Positions 47,601 to 55,352 of a DNA stretch of 60,810 nt are shown one piece after another. Every line of letters starts with the position of its first letter. Positions within the stretch are counted from its first letter, which is position 1. Below the pieces are notes generated by a model. That model made no database searches. It saw only the letters and a program-made list of their open reading frames with translations, and was not told where the DNA came from. Position numbers and translations under genes: made by a program. This stretch comes from Calothrix sp. HK-06 (lineage in GTDB: Bacteria > Cyanobacteriota > Cyanobacteriia > Cyanobacteriales > Nostocaceae), in assembly GCF_001904745.1 (NCBI RefSeq), contig NZ_MRCD01000053.1:1-60810 (forward strand), read 5' to 3'.

Positions 47601-47761
47601 GCGCCCTTGGTTGTACAACATTTATCGTTAGTCACCGTTTAAATCACCTTTCTAGCACTGACCGTATTTTAGTGCTGGATAGAGGTATCATTGTTGAAAT
47701 TGGCAGACATCACGAATTATTCGCAAAAAGCCAGTTGTATTCACACCTAGTAGTGCAGTGA
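44681..47761 (+). CDS. hetC: ABC exporter with C39 peptidase domain, HetC
   Basis: The protein has 1026 residues. Its parts in order are: a cyclic-nucleotide-binding-like beta barrel (about 45-145); a linker with a 15-base minisatellite encoding five VELNQ-like units (270-295); a C39 peptidase domain (about 325-450) with Cys in SSDCGAACLAMI, His in GNHYVVV and Asp in ISDPAVG all present; an exporter-type membrane domain (about 470-760); and an ABC domain with Walker A GASGAGKTT, Walker B MLILDEPTSALD and H-loop VSHR. The ABC signature reads LSKKQ, not LSGGQ. The layout and the hetP gene downstream identify HetC, which is needed for the commitment of heterocysts. The substrate is unknown. Confidence 0.9.
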   Translation: MNFSPLLRVQGEHLNHLHVDNVLAPAPEATINRLFRLVATDTSLSFTAEFYEAWRIKEFSLGDELMDYQSPKDTLYVVCSGRVRLLGYEQESARNVSAQLLDVGESFGADELFYRSLLPYRAVAATNVAVAELGKANLKIWLQRAENFESYLVDSVETRQKLIFWKTCTSLRSLTSQTLQYLSPYFALRTVNTGELLASATPVSEGRYWLMSGHTEQQDAQVGYSWGYPDVASPAFKAETELVVCHLPVENWELVKPFLPSQNFQEENRQVELYEVELHQVELNQVELNQVESNNIQTVTSFELGNSTYQNSQKYNKQKYNKKYPFIAQQSSSDCGAACLAMICKYWGKKVSLNTLRRSCQTNRIGATLSSLADAAVNLGYSSVAVQANLTALAWRHSPWIAHWQGNHYVVVWGVRSNYVVISDPAVGKLKLPISEFEANWTGYALMLEPTERLQQLLDEKTSLVYFWQSLWKYQSLVLQIVIASLVMQVFGLVMPVIAQIVIDKVIPARMSVALNIFALGFLVFGIWRYGIKTARQYLLDYFSNHMDISLMSDFIRHVLELPLQFFEQRQAGDIISRVEENHKIQTFLTRRAFGITLDALCAFLCLALIAYYNSHLALLVLALTVPVAVFTINTSQKLKRISRELAIDTAVQNHTVNEMITGITTIKSFGASRWMRWHWEERFVNTIKTRLCYQRLSNNLQLTNNLINHASSTLVLWYAASLMIHDQLSFGKFIAFTMLVSSIINPVLALVELKNDIHSVVVSIERLNDVLLSSPEIRDEELELPPIQGEVRFENVSFHYQGEERNALQNISFVIKPGQTVGIVGASGAGKTTLLNLVCGLYKPDSGRILIDGHDICTVSSQTLLTQLGVVPASIFIFSGTVLENITLFSPFTFEEVKNAARTAGAHDFIESLPSGYDTLIGASAKTLSKKQHYLIAIARALIRKPRMLILDEPTSALDVQTENLLKQNLSRGALGCTTFIVSHRLNHLSSTDRILVLDRGIIVEIGRHHELFAKSQLYSHLVVQ
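45488..45562 (+). repeat. 15-base minisatellite inside hetC
   Basis: Five tandem 15-base units related to CAAGTTGAGTTAAAT, two of them identical, encode a VELNQ-like repeat. They lie in the linker between the cyclic-nucleotide-like and peptidase domains. The copy number may vary between strains without breaking the frame. Confidence 0.85.
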
Positions 47762-48287
47762 ACCTAACTTTAATTAATTATTTATGCTTAAGTAATTGCA
47801 AATAATTATCGAATACTAGTTAGGAAATTATTTTTAATGCTAGATTACCTAAAATTTTTACGTATCGCATCACTTAACTATCCTGTAGTTACAACAATCA
47901 GCTTGTTATAAAGCATATATTGAGTGTTTTTACCACTTCCTGGTTTGCTACGTCTTATGATTTACATCCCTTAGTTACTACCTTGAAAGCAGTACTGAAT
48001 TAAAAGTCACCCGGATGAAAACCTACTTTAATACAAAAATTACAATTAGTTCACTCAAAATTTGCATTTATTTGTTAGAGGTAAAAGCTTATGTAGCAAG
48101 AACTTTAACAAAAAAACTTACTTTCTTAACAAACTGTAAAAAAATTATTGATATGCAATTGCACTACCACCAATTTTGTCAGTATTACCTACAAATTATT
48201 TCTTCATCGTTGGTTCACAAACCTCAGTTAGTGCTACAATTTTCTGGGGGCAATTCGCTAGAACAAAAAAATAAAACTCAGTCACAG

Positions 48288-48306
48288 TGAGGGGTGCGAC
48301 CCCTCA
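48288..48306. promoter_or_regulatory. HetR-type operator
   Basis: TGAGGGGTGCGACCCCTCA is an eight-base inverted repeat with a three-base spacer. As I recall it, the HetR site upstream of hetP in Anabaena is GAGGGGT-CTA-ACCCCTC; this one is identical except for the central triplet. It lies about 930 bases before the hetP start and about 480 bases before the small membrane protein gene. A long hetP leader is also reported in Anabaena. Confidence 0.85.
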
Positions 48307-48392
48307 GTTATTAATAACAAGGGGACAAAACGTGAAGTTGCACATCACCTAAGTAAATTTGAAAAATGATTGAGTAAATTTGACTAAGAAAA

Positions 48393-48405
48393 TGCCAGAT
48401 TGGCA
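48393..48405. promoter_or_regulatory. Inverted repeat TGCCA-GAT-TGGCA
   Basis: This is a perfect five-base inverted repeat with a three-base spacer, 87 bases downstream of the HetR-type site. The same arms and spacing recur at 49819-49831 on the other side of hetP. It may be an operator for an unknown regulator. Confidence 0.4.
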
Positions 48406-48768
48406 GATGACATCCATAGGAAAAAATAGTGAAAGTACGAATGTTGTTATTTCAAGCTAAAGCTAAACATTTTCCTGTGTGGAGTTAATGGCATATGTAT
48501 AAGTACTTAATCAAGGAGACAAAAACGTAGCGAGTAATACTATTTATCTCGAAGTTAGTTAAATCGATAAGATGATGGCGCCAACTATTGAGAGGATAAA
48601 ACTGCATCTACCAACAGCCAGCAAACTCTACTGTCACCTTGAGCATGGCTTCGAGCAAACAGTATTGATGATAAACAGTTAGATTTCCACATGGGTCAAC
48701 TAATGAAAAGAATCATCAGGTCAAATGCAGTCAAAACCTCAAACGAGCTTACTTCTTTTCTACCAACT

Positions 48769-48776
48769 AAGGAGGT
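48769..48776 (+). promoter_or_regulatory. Strong ribosome site deciding the small-gene start
   Basis: AAGGAGGT is a full Shine-Dalgarno sequence. It lies 13 bases before ATG 48790, which is a longer gap than usual. It favours that start over ATGs at 48691 and 48703, which have no ribosome site, but it could also be coding sequence of a longer protein. Confidence 0.5.
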
Positions 48777-48789
48777 AAGTACATCAGTT

Positions 48790-49137
48790 ATGGAAGATAG
48801 GGTGAATTCGGTATCTTTGCAGACGATATTGAATCAGCAACCCTTGGTTGTTCCTTACCTAGTAGTTTTAAGCGGCATTGCTTTTTTAGCAATGAGCTTA
48901 ATTTGGGCAATGAATACCAGAGTTGAAGAAGCTAGCTTGCATTTTGAATTGGCGCCATCAATTGGCAGAGAAAAAGCGCTTAAAACAGCAAATTCAGAAA
49001 ATTATCATACTGCCATAAAAATTATACCAAAACAATTTAAAACCACTGAGACGCATATCAAGTATCAAGCAAAGCAGCCTACACAAGTTAGATTTGTCCA
49101 CACTTATCGAGTAGTCGATATGTTTTTTGAGGAATAA
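48790..49137 (+). CDS. Small single-pass membrane protein, HlyD-like N-terminus
   Basis: The protein has 115 residues from ATG 48790 (148 from ATG 48691). It has a short polar head, one strong membrane helix (VVPYLVVLSGIAFLAMSLIWA), then a basic extracytoplasmic tail. The pattern 'helix, then N-T-R-V-E-E-A-S' resembles the first part of HlyD-type membrane-fusion proteins, which normally pair with C39-type ABC exporters. Here the long coiled-coil and lipoyl parts are missing. The gene lies between hetC and hetP, downstream of the HetR-type operator and 81 bases before hetP, so it is likely co-transcribed with hetP. It could be an accessory subunit of HetC or a relic. Confidence 0.6.
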   Translation: MEDRVNSVSLQTILNQQPLVVPYLVVLSGIAFLAMSLIWAMNTRVEEASLHFELAPSIGREKALKTANSENYHTAIKIIPKQFKTTETHIKYQAKQPTQVRFVHTYRVVDMFFEE

Positions 49138-49218
49138 CTAATCGTAAGTATCTCTTAAGATCGTTCGTCGTTGATATTCAATAGAGTCTTTTAGTTCGAT
49201 TCAATTTTATTTTATTTA

Positions 49219-49689
49219 ATGAGTGAAACCATGAGTCAAGATAATCCTGGTATAAGCAGCAATTTTAAGAAACCTGTTCACCCTGAACAGTTTGACCAAG
49301 TAGTTGAAGCAATTTTAGCTGGCAAATATTCTTGGGCTTGTGTATTAATGTTGCGCTTTGCTGGGTATAACCCTCTGCATTATATCCCTTATCGGACTTA
49401 CAACCGACTGCTCAAAGACAACTCACAAGAAAAGGCAAACAGCCAGAAAGATAAGAATGGTGCGGCGCCAGCATCTGAGAAGTCTTCTCACAATAGCATT
49501 CCATCAAGTTGCCTAAGCAAAATTAAAGACTTGGCATACATGGAAGTAGTAGGCAAGCAAAAAAGAGAAATCAGAGGAGGTAATTTAGACGAATGGTTAT
49601 CAGCGCAAATGGACGAAAATCTATCCAAAGAATCACAGTTACAGCCAGACAAACAAAATAATTGCCTAAAAATGTGTGAATTCAACTAA
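49219..49689 (+). CDS. hetP: Heterocyst differentiation protein HetP
   Basis: The protein has 156 residues. The HetP core is very well conserved: '[20 protein letters not shown]', '[20 protein letters not shown]', '[19 protein letters not shown]' and 'GGNLDEWLS'. HetP acts in the commitment step of heterocyst formation and is directly activated by HetR. The variable N- and C-terminal ends fit known divergence. ATG 49219 and ATG 49231 are both possible starts. The HetR-type site about 930 bases upstream and the preceding small gene suggest a common transcript. Confidence 0.95.
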   Translation: MSETMSQDNPGISSNFKKPVHPEQFDQVVEAILAGKYSWACVLMLRFAGYNPLHYIPYRTYNRLLKDNSQEKANSQKDKNGAAPASEKSSHNSIPSSCLSKIKDLAYMEVVGKQKREIRGGNLDEWLSAQMDENLSKESQLQPDKQNNCLKMCEFN

Positions 49690-49818
49690 ACCCAAAATAT
49701 TCCTTTGTGGGGTGGGCGCCCATATTGCCCGCCCAATAATTCAACACACTACCCATGTAATACTTCATACAGTACTTAAACATACCGAAGATCAATTTAC
49801 AGTTTCTTTGTAATAATC

Positions 49819-49831
49819 TGCCAAAATGGCA
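49819..49831. promoter_or_regulatory. Inverted repeat TGCCA-AAA-TGGCA
   Basis: It has the same arms and spacing as the site at 48393-48405. It lies 130 bases after the hetP stop and about 440 bases before the isomerase gene. Confidence 0.4.
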
Positions 49832-50132
49832 AATAACTTACAAAATTATTTTATACATTATATATAGCAGAAAACGAGTTATGACGGGTTATGAAGGGTG
49901 AAATTTTACTCCATTAATATATTATGAATAAGGAGATGATGAACGGCAAACAAACTAGGTACGTTAATTTATGTGGATAGTGCTATTGTTACAGTTGGTG
50001 GCTATTTCTTACAAAAGACCATATAAAGTCGTGAGTAAGAATATGTAACGATACGTGAGTTTGATTGTTCCATCTGTTTTAACATCTAAATAATCCGAAT
50101 CCTCCCAATTAGGATTATTTCATCACAAATCA

Positions 50133-50166
50133 TGGAAGCTATAAAGTATAGCTTCCAATTTTTTAT
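50133..50166 (+). terminator. Strong intrinsic terminator
   Basis: An 11-base perfect stem (TGGAAGCTATA, loop AAG, then its complement) is followed directly by a run of T residues. It probably ends the hetP transcript. Confidence 0.85.
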
Positions 50167-50270
50167 TAAGCGTTATGATTTTTAAAGTTTGAATAAAAAT
50201 CAGTAGCAAAGGCTACTCAATATGCAGCTAAATAATATACGCTGAAAGCTAGTAAGATACAAATAATACA

Positions 50271-50993
50271 ATGAGCGATTTTAAGACAAATGTTGAGGCA
50301 GAAGAAATAGTAGACTATCTCAAACAGGAAATGAGCTTAAAAGAAACGCGCCAAAATATTTTGTATCAAAGAGTAATCGCGCGTGTCGCCCAACAACGAG
50401 GAATAAGCGTTAGTAGTTTAGAGATAGAAAAAGAAGCTACAGAGCAGCGTCGGGAACTGCGGTTAGAAAAAGCTGCGGATACGGTAGCTTGGCTAACGAA
50501 CAATATGATTACTCCTCACGACTGGGAAGTTGGTATTCGGAACCGACTGTTAGCGCACAAGTTAGCGCAGGAAATGTTTGGATATGAAGTCGAAAAGTTT
50601 TTTATGCAGAACCGTGCGGAGTTTGAGCAAATTATTTTATACCGTCTAGTAGTAGCAGACGATAAGCTTGCTCAAGAACTTTATTATCAAATTGAGGAAA
50701 GAGAAATTAGCTTTTACACGGCTGCACATAATTATGACATCGATTTGAACCGCAGGCGCCTGTGTGGATATGAAGGGCAAGTTTATCGTTGGGAAATCGA
50801 GCCAGAAATAGTAAATGTAGTTTTTAATACATCACCTCAGCAATTAATTGGTCCGATAAAAATAGAACGATGCTATCATTTGCTTTGGGTTGAAGAACTT
50901 ATACCAGCCGAGTTAACGGAATCACGGTATAAAGAGTTACTAAATCATATGTTTAAACAATGGTTAAACTCGGAAGCTCAACAACATATTTGA
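50271..50993 (+). CDS. Parvulin/SurA-like peptidylprolyl isomerase
   Basis: The protein has 240 residues and no signal peptide. The first half is a helical SurA-N-like chaperone domain. The second half has the parvulin outline: 'EQIILYRLVVADDKLAQELY' and 'VVFNTSPQQLIGPIKIERCYHLLWVEEL'. The central part is short, so catalytic activity is uncertain. Proteins of this type often sit beside C39-type ABC exporters and HlyD genes in cyanobacteria, where they probably help handle the secreted peptide. That fits hetC and the HlyD-like gene 2.5 kb upstream. It ends 22 bases before the next gene, so the two are probably one transcript. Confidence 0.72.
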   Translation: MSDFKTNVEAEEIVDYLKQEMSLKETRQNILYQRVIARVAQQRGISVSSLEIEKEATEQRRELRLEKAADTVAWLTNNMITPHDWEVGIRNRLLAHKLAQEMFGYEVEKFFMQNRAEFEQIILYRLVVADDKLAQELYYQIEEREISFYTAAHNYDIDLNRRRLCGYEGQVYRWEIEPEIVNVVFNTSPQQLIGPIKIERCYHLLWVEELIPAELTESRYKELLNHMFKQWLNSEAQQHI

Positions 50994-51015
50994 AATTAGA
51001 TTAATTAAATTATTC

Positions 51016-51915
51016 ATGCAGTCCCAAATTGTTACTCCACCACCATTACAACCAGGAGATTTACTACGAGTAATTGCTCCCAGTGGTACTTTGCGTTCTT
51101 TGGAACCATTTGTGCAAGGTGTCGAGGTATGGCGAAGTCGTGGTTATCGTGTGGATATTATTTCTGATATTAATGACCGATGGGGCTATTTAGCCGGATT
51201 AGATGATCAAAGGCGCCATCATCTTAAGGATGCTTGGTTTGACCCAGAGTGTAAAGCGATATTATGTGCTAGGGGTGGTTTTGGCTGTACTCGTCTTTTA
51301 GAAAATTGGAATTGGGCCCCTGCTACAAATCCAAAGTGGTTAATTGGTTTCTCTGATATTACAGCTTTACTATGGAGTTTATATAAAGTAGGGATTTCTG
51401 GGGTTCATGCACCCGTATTAACAACGCTTGAAAAGGAACCCGAATGGTCAAAACAACGGTTATTTGATTGGGTGGAAGGTCGTGGTATTGAAGCTATTAA
51501 GGGTAGCGGTTGGGGTTCTGGTGTGGTAAGTGGTGTATTATTACCAGCAAATTTAACGGTTGCAACTCATCTTCTTGGTACTCCCTATCAACCGGAATTT
51601 GATAATGTGATTTTGGCAATTGAAGATGTAGGAGAGGCACCGTATCGTATCGATAGAATGTTGACACAATGGCGGATGAGTGGCGCCTTAAAAAAAGTAC
51701 GCGGTATTGCTGTTGGCAGGTTTAGTCAATGTGAGCCACCTGTAAATATACCAAGTTTTAAAGTTGAGGAGGTGTTAAAAGAGCGTTTGGGAGATTTGGG
51801 TATTCCTGTTGTTTCTGAGCTTCCTTTTGGACATGATGGCTGTAATGCTGCATTGCCTGTAGGCGCCAATGCAACATTAGATGGAGATAATGGGATTTTA
51901 ACGATTAATTCGTAA
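51016..51915 (+). CDS. S66-family LD-carboxypeptidase
   Basis: The protein has 299 residues and normal length. It cleaves the terminal D-amino acid from tetrapeptides during murein recycling. The Ser-Glu-His triad is visible: serine in IGFSDITALL, glutamate in LAIEDVGEAPYRID, histidine in LPFGHDG. The opening 'LQPGDLLRVIAPSG' is typical. It is cytoplasmic and sits right behind the isomerase gene on the same strand. Confidence 0.93.
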   Translation: MQSQIVTPPPLQPGDLLRVIAPSGTLRSLEPFVQGVEVWRSRGYRVDIISDINDRWGYLAGLDDQRRHHLKDAWFDPECKAILCARGGFGCTRLLENWNWAPATNPKWLIGFSDITALLWSLYKVGISGVHAPVLTTLEKEPEWSKQRLFDWVEGRGIEAIKGSGWGSGVVSGVLLPANLTVATHLLGTPYQPEFDNVILAIEDVGEAPYRIDRMLTQWRMSGALKKVRGIAVGRFSQCEPPVNIPSFKVEEVLKERLGDLGIPVVSELPFGHDGCNAALPVGANATLDGDNGILTINS

Positions 51916-52012
51916 TTTTTGTGGCGGGCGTAGTAGGGGCAAGTTTAGATGTATTGTGGGAGTATTTGAAGATTTTGGGTTAACCCGCCCGTACAATCAA
52001 TGTCGTATTGCG

Positions 52013-52816
52013 TTAACGTAATTTTCGCCAGGGTGTAATTTGTAATGAACCGTCACGTTTGAAGACGACGCGAAAATGCGCTAGCGGTTCTTTATCTTTG
52101 GGAGCTGCGATGTTAGAACCGTGAAGTTCTTGGAATATCATGGGTAAAGGTGTTTCGCGGAAATGGTCGTATGCCACTTGGTTTATTGGTTCGTAGTCAG
52201 CGACTACACCATTTTTGTTTACAGCGACACGATACTTTAAATCTTGCTTTGCTGTAGTTTTACCTTCCCAATTTTGACGTAACGTACTTGTTAGTTGTCG
52301 TTGTAGTCTTCTTAGCTGTCTAGGATTCGTAATTTTATCACCGACAACATCGGGAGTCGCGCGAAACCCTCTCCACGGACTAATTTCTAGTACTCCTGAT
52401 TTACGAAACACAACACGGAAACTTCCAAAGGGTTGCTTTGTCTCTGAAACAGAGTCTAAAGGGTCGGAAATTAATTTGGGTAAAGGAGTTTTGCTAATTT
52501 GATTACGTGCTATTTGATTTATTGGTTCGTAAGCAATTATTTCTCCATTAGTGTCCATTGAGACTTTATATACTAAGTCGTAAGTAAGTGTTTTTCGTTC
52601 TGCCCAAGATGCGTTAACTTGATTGAAAAGTTGTCTCTTTAACGATTGTAGCTGCGCGTCATCAATTATTTCTCGACTCTGTGATGTTCTATTAGTCGCT
52701 GGTTTCTGTGTAATATTTTGTACTTTTATAGATGAAGATTTTTCTGTATTGACTAAAACTAGCGTATGTGTAGCATTAAAGTCTGGCAGTGCTGAGTATG
52801 TATTAAATATAAACAT
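52013..52816 (-). CDS. Uncharacterised protein with a duplicated ~95-residue module
   Basis: The function is not recognised. The protein has two tandem modules of about 95 residues with the same order of features: a basic helix ('LKRQLFNQVNASW' / 'LQRQLTSTLRQNW'), a strand pair with 'YEPINQ', the 'TPLP' turn, then 'FRVVFRKSGVLEISPW' / 'FRVVFKRDGSLQITPW'. It must have arisen by internal duplication. I prefer ATG 52816 over TTG 52843. The N-terminus has a hydrophobic stretch but no clear signal peptide. The strand pattern loosely recalls TonB-C-like folds. It converges on the S66 gene. Confidence 0.7.
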   Translation of the reverse strand: MFIFNTYSALPDFNATHTLVLVNTEKSSSIKVQNITQKPATNRTSQSREIIDDAQLQSLKRQLFNQVNASWAERKTLTYDLVYKVSMDTNGEIIAYEPINQIARNQISKTPLPKLISDPLDSVSETKQPFGSFRVVFRKSGVLEISPWRGFRATPDVVGDKITNPRQLRRLQRQLTSTLRQNWEGKTTAKQDLKYRVAVNKNGVVADYEPINQVAYDHFRETPLPMIFQELHGSNIAAPKDKEPLAHFRVVFKRDGSLQITPWRKLR

Positions 52817-53278
52817 ATGTATAGTCCCAAATATGTGAATCAATTTTCATTATTGTTTTTTATTTAAACAATTTAGTTATTAGAGTTTTTTAATCACTAT
52901 AAGGTTCCAACTTAGCTATTTAATACTTTAACGCCTGTCGGGAATTTCTTAGAATAGTTTTGTTACAGTTAATTTTTTTGAACTTTGCAATTATTTGTGA
53001 TTAATATATAACTTTTTATGCATTAGGCAAGATATTCAGGTAACAAACCTTGAAGCACAGAGCGAAAGAGGAGATGAATCGAATTTTTACAAGACTACAT
53101 GTAGCAAAGTCAGAAATATGATTTAATTTCAGCAATATCCACAGTAGATATAAAAAATCAGTATCATGAAATACAAAATGATTGTGATTTAATGGCAAGG
53201 CAAATTTACGCGCCATTACAACGAATGTTTCAATATTGACTTGTCTCGACGTTACATGTAACGTCGAGACAAGGGTTT
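52817..53278. other. Gap with a perfect palindrome
   Basis: There is no supported gene. The region contains the 34-base palindrome at 53240-53273 next to the oligopeptidase stop. The rest is AT-rich. Confidence 0.5.
53240..53273. terminator. Perfect 34-base palindrome
   Basis: CTTGTCTCGACGTTACA is followed directly by its exact reverse complement. It ends six bases before the oligopeptidase stop codon and can act as its terminator. Its centre GTTACATGTAACGTC is shared with the partial repeat at 10002. Confidence 0.7.
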
Positions 53279-55342
53279 CTAATTTTTTAGCCAGGTGAGA
53301 ACAAAAGCATATTCAAACGCTAGCTCTTTTAAACTTTCATAACGTCCAGAGGCGCCACCATGTCCGGCGCCCATATTTGTTTTGAGCAGAAGAATATTAT
53401 TGTCGGTTTTGAGTTCTCGAAGTTTTGCCGTCCATTTTGCTGGTTCCCAATATTTAACGCGCGGGTCGTTTAAACCTGCTGTAATAAGTAAGTGGGGATA
53501 GTTTTTTGCTTCTACGTTGTCGTAAGGGGAGTAAGATTTCATGTAATCGTAGTAAACTTTTTCGTTAGGGTTGCCCCATTCATCCCATTCGATAGCTGAT
53601 AAAGGCAGTGATGTGTCGGCGATTGTTGTTACTACGTCTACGAACGGTACATCAGCAACGACTACTTTGAAAAGGTCAGGACGCATGTTAATGACGGCGC
53701 CCATTAGTAGTCCACCTGCACTACCACCAGAAATAGCTAGGTGTTGCTCGGATGTCCATTTTTGTTCAATTAAATATTCAGCGCAGGTGATAAAGTCAGT
53801 AAAGGTATTTTTCTTGTTTAGGAACTTACCGCTTTCGTACCATTTACGTCCAAATTCTCCACCACCACGAATGTGAGCAATTGCAAAAACAAAGCCACGC
53901 TCTAATAAGGGTAAGCGGCTTGATGAAAATGTTGCTGGATATGGATAACCATAGGAACCATACCCTGTTAAGAATAATGGATTTTGCCCCGAAATTGCTA
54001 TACCTTTTTTATAAACAATGGAAATTGGTATTTTTGTGCCGTCTAATGCAGTTGCTATAAGCATTTCGCTTTCGTATTGGGTTTTATCGTATCCACCCAA
54101 AACCTCAGTTTCTTTTTTCAATTCCCGCGCGTTTGTCTCCATGTCATAGTCAAATACAGATGGAGGTGTAATTAGTGAGGTGTAAGTAAAGCGTAGAATA
54201 TTGGTATTGAATTCTGGATTGCTACCTTCAAAGAATCCGTATGTCGGTTCGGGAAAAGTGATATTTTGGGATTTATTCGTTTCTAAGTTTTGAACGGTTG
54301 CACATGGTAAGCCATTAACACGCTCATAAATTACCAAGTGTTTAGCAAACAAGCTGACACCCGACAGCATGATATCTTCACGATGGGGTATTACAGTTTC
54401 CCAGTTTTGCTGTGATGGTGAAGCAACCGGAGCTTTCATTAATTTAAAGTTGATTGCCTTATCGTTGGTAACAATGTAAAAGTAATCACCATGATGCTCG
54501 ATTTCGTATTCTACACCTTGAACGCGCGGGTTTACTATTTGAAAGGCGCCTGTTGGGTTATTTGCATCGACAAAATGAGCTTCGGAGGTAACTTGACTGC
54601 CCAAACTCATAATGATGTAAGCTTCGCTACGAGTTTTACCTACAGATAAAAAGTAGGAATCATCCGGTTCATAGTGTATTAAAACGTCTTCTTCTTGTGG
54701 TTTTCCTAATTGGTGACGGAAAAGTTTAAAAGGACGGTTGGCTTCATCAACTTGTGTATAAAAAACTGTTTGATTATCATTTGCCCATGCAAAAGAATAA
54801 TATGTGTCAGATATAGTTTCTGGATATAACTTGAATGTTTTTAAATCTAAGAAGTAAATTGTGTATCTTTCCGAACCATTGTTGTCAACAGCATACGCAA
54901 GTATTTCGTGATTAGGACTGATTTGAAAAACTCCTACATTAAAATACTCTTGCCCTTCTGCGAGTTCATTTTCATCGAGTAAAATTTGTTCAGGCGCCTC
55001 TAAGTTACCTTCTTTTCGACAATGAATAGCGTAGGCTTTACCTTCTTTGGTACGGGAGTAATAATAATAATTATCCTTACGAACTGGTACAGATAAATCA
55101 GTTTCTTTGATACGAGAAAGAATTTCGTCATATAACTGCTGCTGTAAATCAGTAGTTGACTTCATTGCCTCCTCAGTGTATTTATTTTCAGCTTCGAGGT
55201 AAGCAGTTACTTGAGGGTTCTCGATATCGCGCATCCAAAAATAGTTGTCGATGCGACGGTCGCCATGTAACTCTAGAACAATAGGCTGTTTTTGAGCAAC
55301 AGGTGGAGTCGATTGATTTTGCGTCATATTATCTTGCAGCAT
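53279..55342 (-). CDS. Prolyl oligopeptidase family protease (oligopeptidase B-like)
   Basis: The protein has 687 residues from ATG 55342. I choose this start because AGGA lies five bases upstream; the longer frame to 55426 would overlap the neighbouring gene. The N-terminal seven-bladed propeller begins 'HGDRRIDNYFWMRD', which is typical of S9A. The C-terminal hydrolase has serine in SGGSAGG, aspartate in AGLNDPRVKYWEPAKW, and histidine in MGAGHGG. It cuts short peptides, probably after basic residues, in the cytoplasm. The start is 10 bases behind the membrane-protein stop, so the two are co-transcribed. Confidence 0.93.
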   Translation of the reverse strand: MLQDNMTQNQSTPPVAQKQPIVLELHGDRRIDNYFWMRDIENPQVTAYLEAENKYTEEAMKSTTDLQQQLYDEILSRIKETDLSVPVRKDNYYYYSRTKEGKAYAIHCRKEGNLEAPEQILLDENELAEGQEYFNVGVFQISPNHEILAYAVDNNGSERYTIYFLDLKTFKLYPETISDTYYSFAWANDNQTVFYTQVDEANRPFKLFRHQLGKPQEEDVLIHYEPDDSYFLSVGKTRSEAYIIMSLGSQVTSEAHFVDANNPTGAFQIVNPRVQGVEYEIEHHGDYFYIVTNDKAINFKLMKAPVASPSQQNWETVIPHREDIMLSGVSLFAKHLVIYERVNGLPCATVQNLETNKSQNITFPEPTYGFFEGSNPEFNTNILRFTYTSLITPPSVFDYDMETNARELKKETEVLGGYDKTQYESEMLIATALDGTKIPISIVYKKGIAISGQNPLFLTGYGSYGYPYPATFSSSRLPLLERGFVFAIAHIRGGGEFGRKWYESGKFLNKKNTFTDFITCAEYLIEQKWTSEQHLAISGGSAGGLLMGAVINMRPDLFKVVVADVPFVDVVTTIADTSLPLSAIEWDEWGNPNEKVYYDYMKSYSPYDNVEAKNYPHLLITAGLNDPRVKYWEPAKWTAKLRELKTDNNILLLKTNMGAGHGGASGRYESLKELAFEYAFVLTWLKN

Positions 55343-55352
55343 AACTTTCCTA

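Larger units (their letters stand above)
47762..48789. other. hetC-hetP interval, regulatory part
   Basis: There is no firm gene in the first part of this 1.0 kb stretch. A 91-codon frame at 48015-48290 lacks a ribosome site, and its stop codon overlaps the HetR-type operator, so I do not call it. The interval holds the HetR-type site at 48288 and an inverted repeat at 48393, then leads into the small membrane protein gene. Confidence 0.5.
49690..50270. other. hetP 3' region
   Basis: There is no gene here. A hairpin with one G-T wobble lies at 49710-49734. An inverted repeat is at 49819-49831. Two overlapping alternative hairpins lie at 50089-50119, and a strong terminator at 50133-50166. 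If transcription runs to the last of these, hetP has an untranslated 3' tail of about 450 bases. Confidence 0.55.

Noticed and set aside
48015-48290. 91-codon open frame after hetC
   Set aside because: No ribosome site, and its stop overlaps the HetR-type operator, which marks regulatory DNA.
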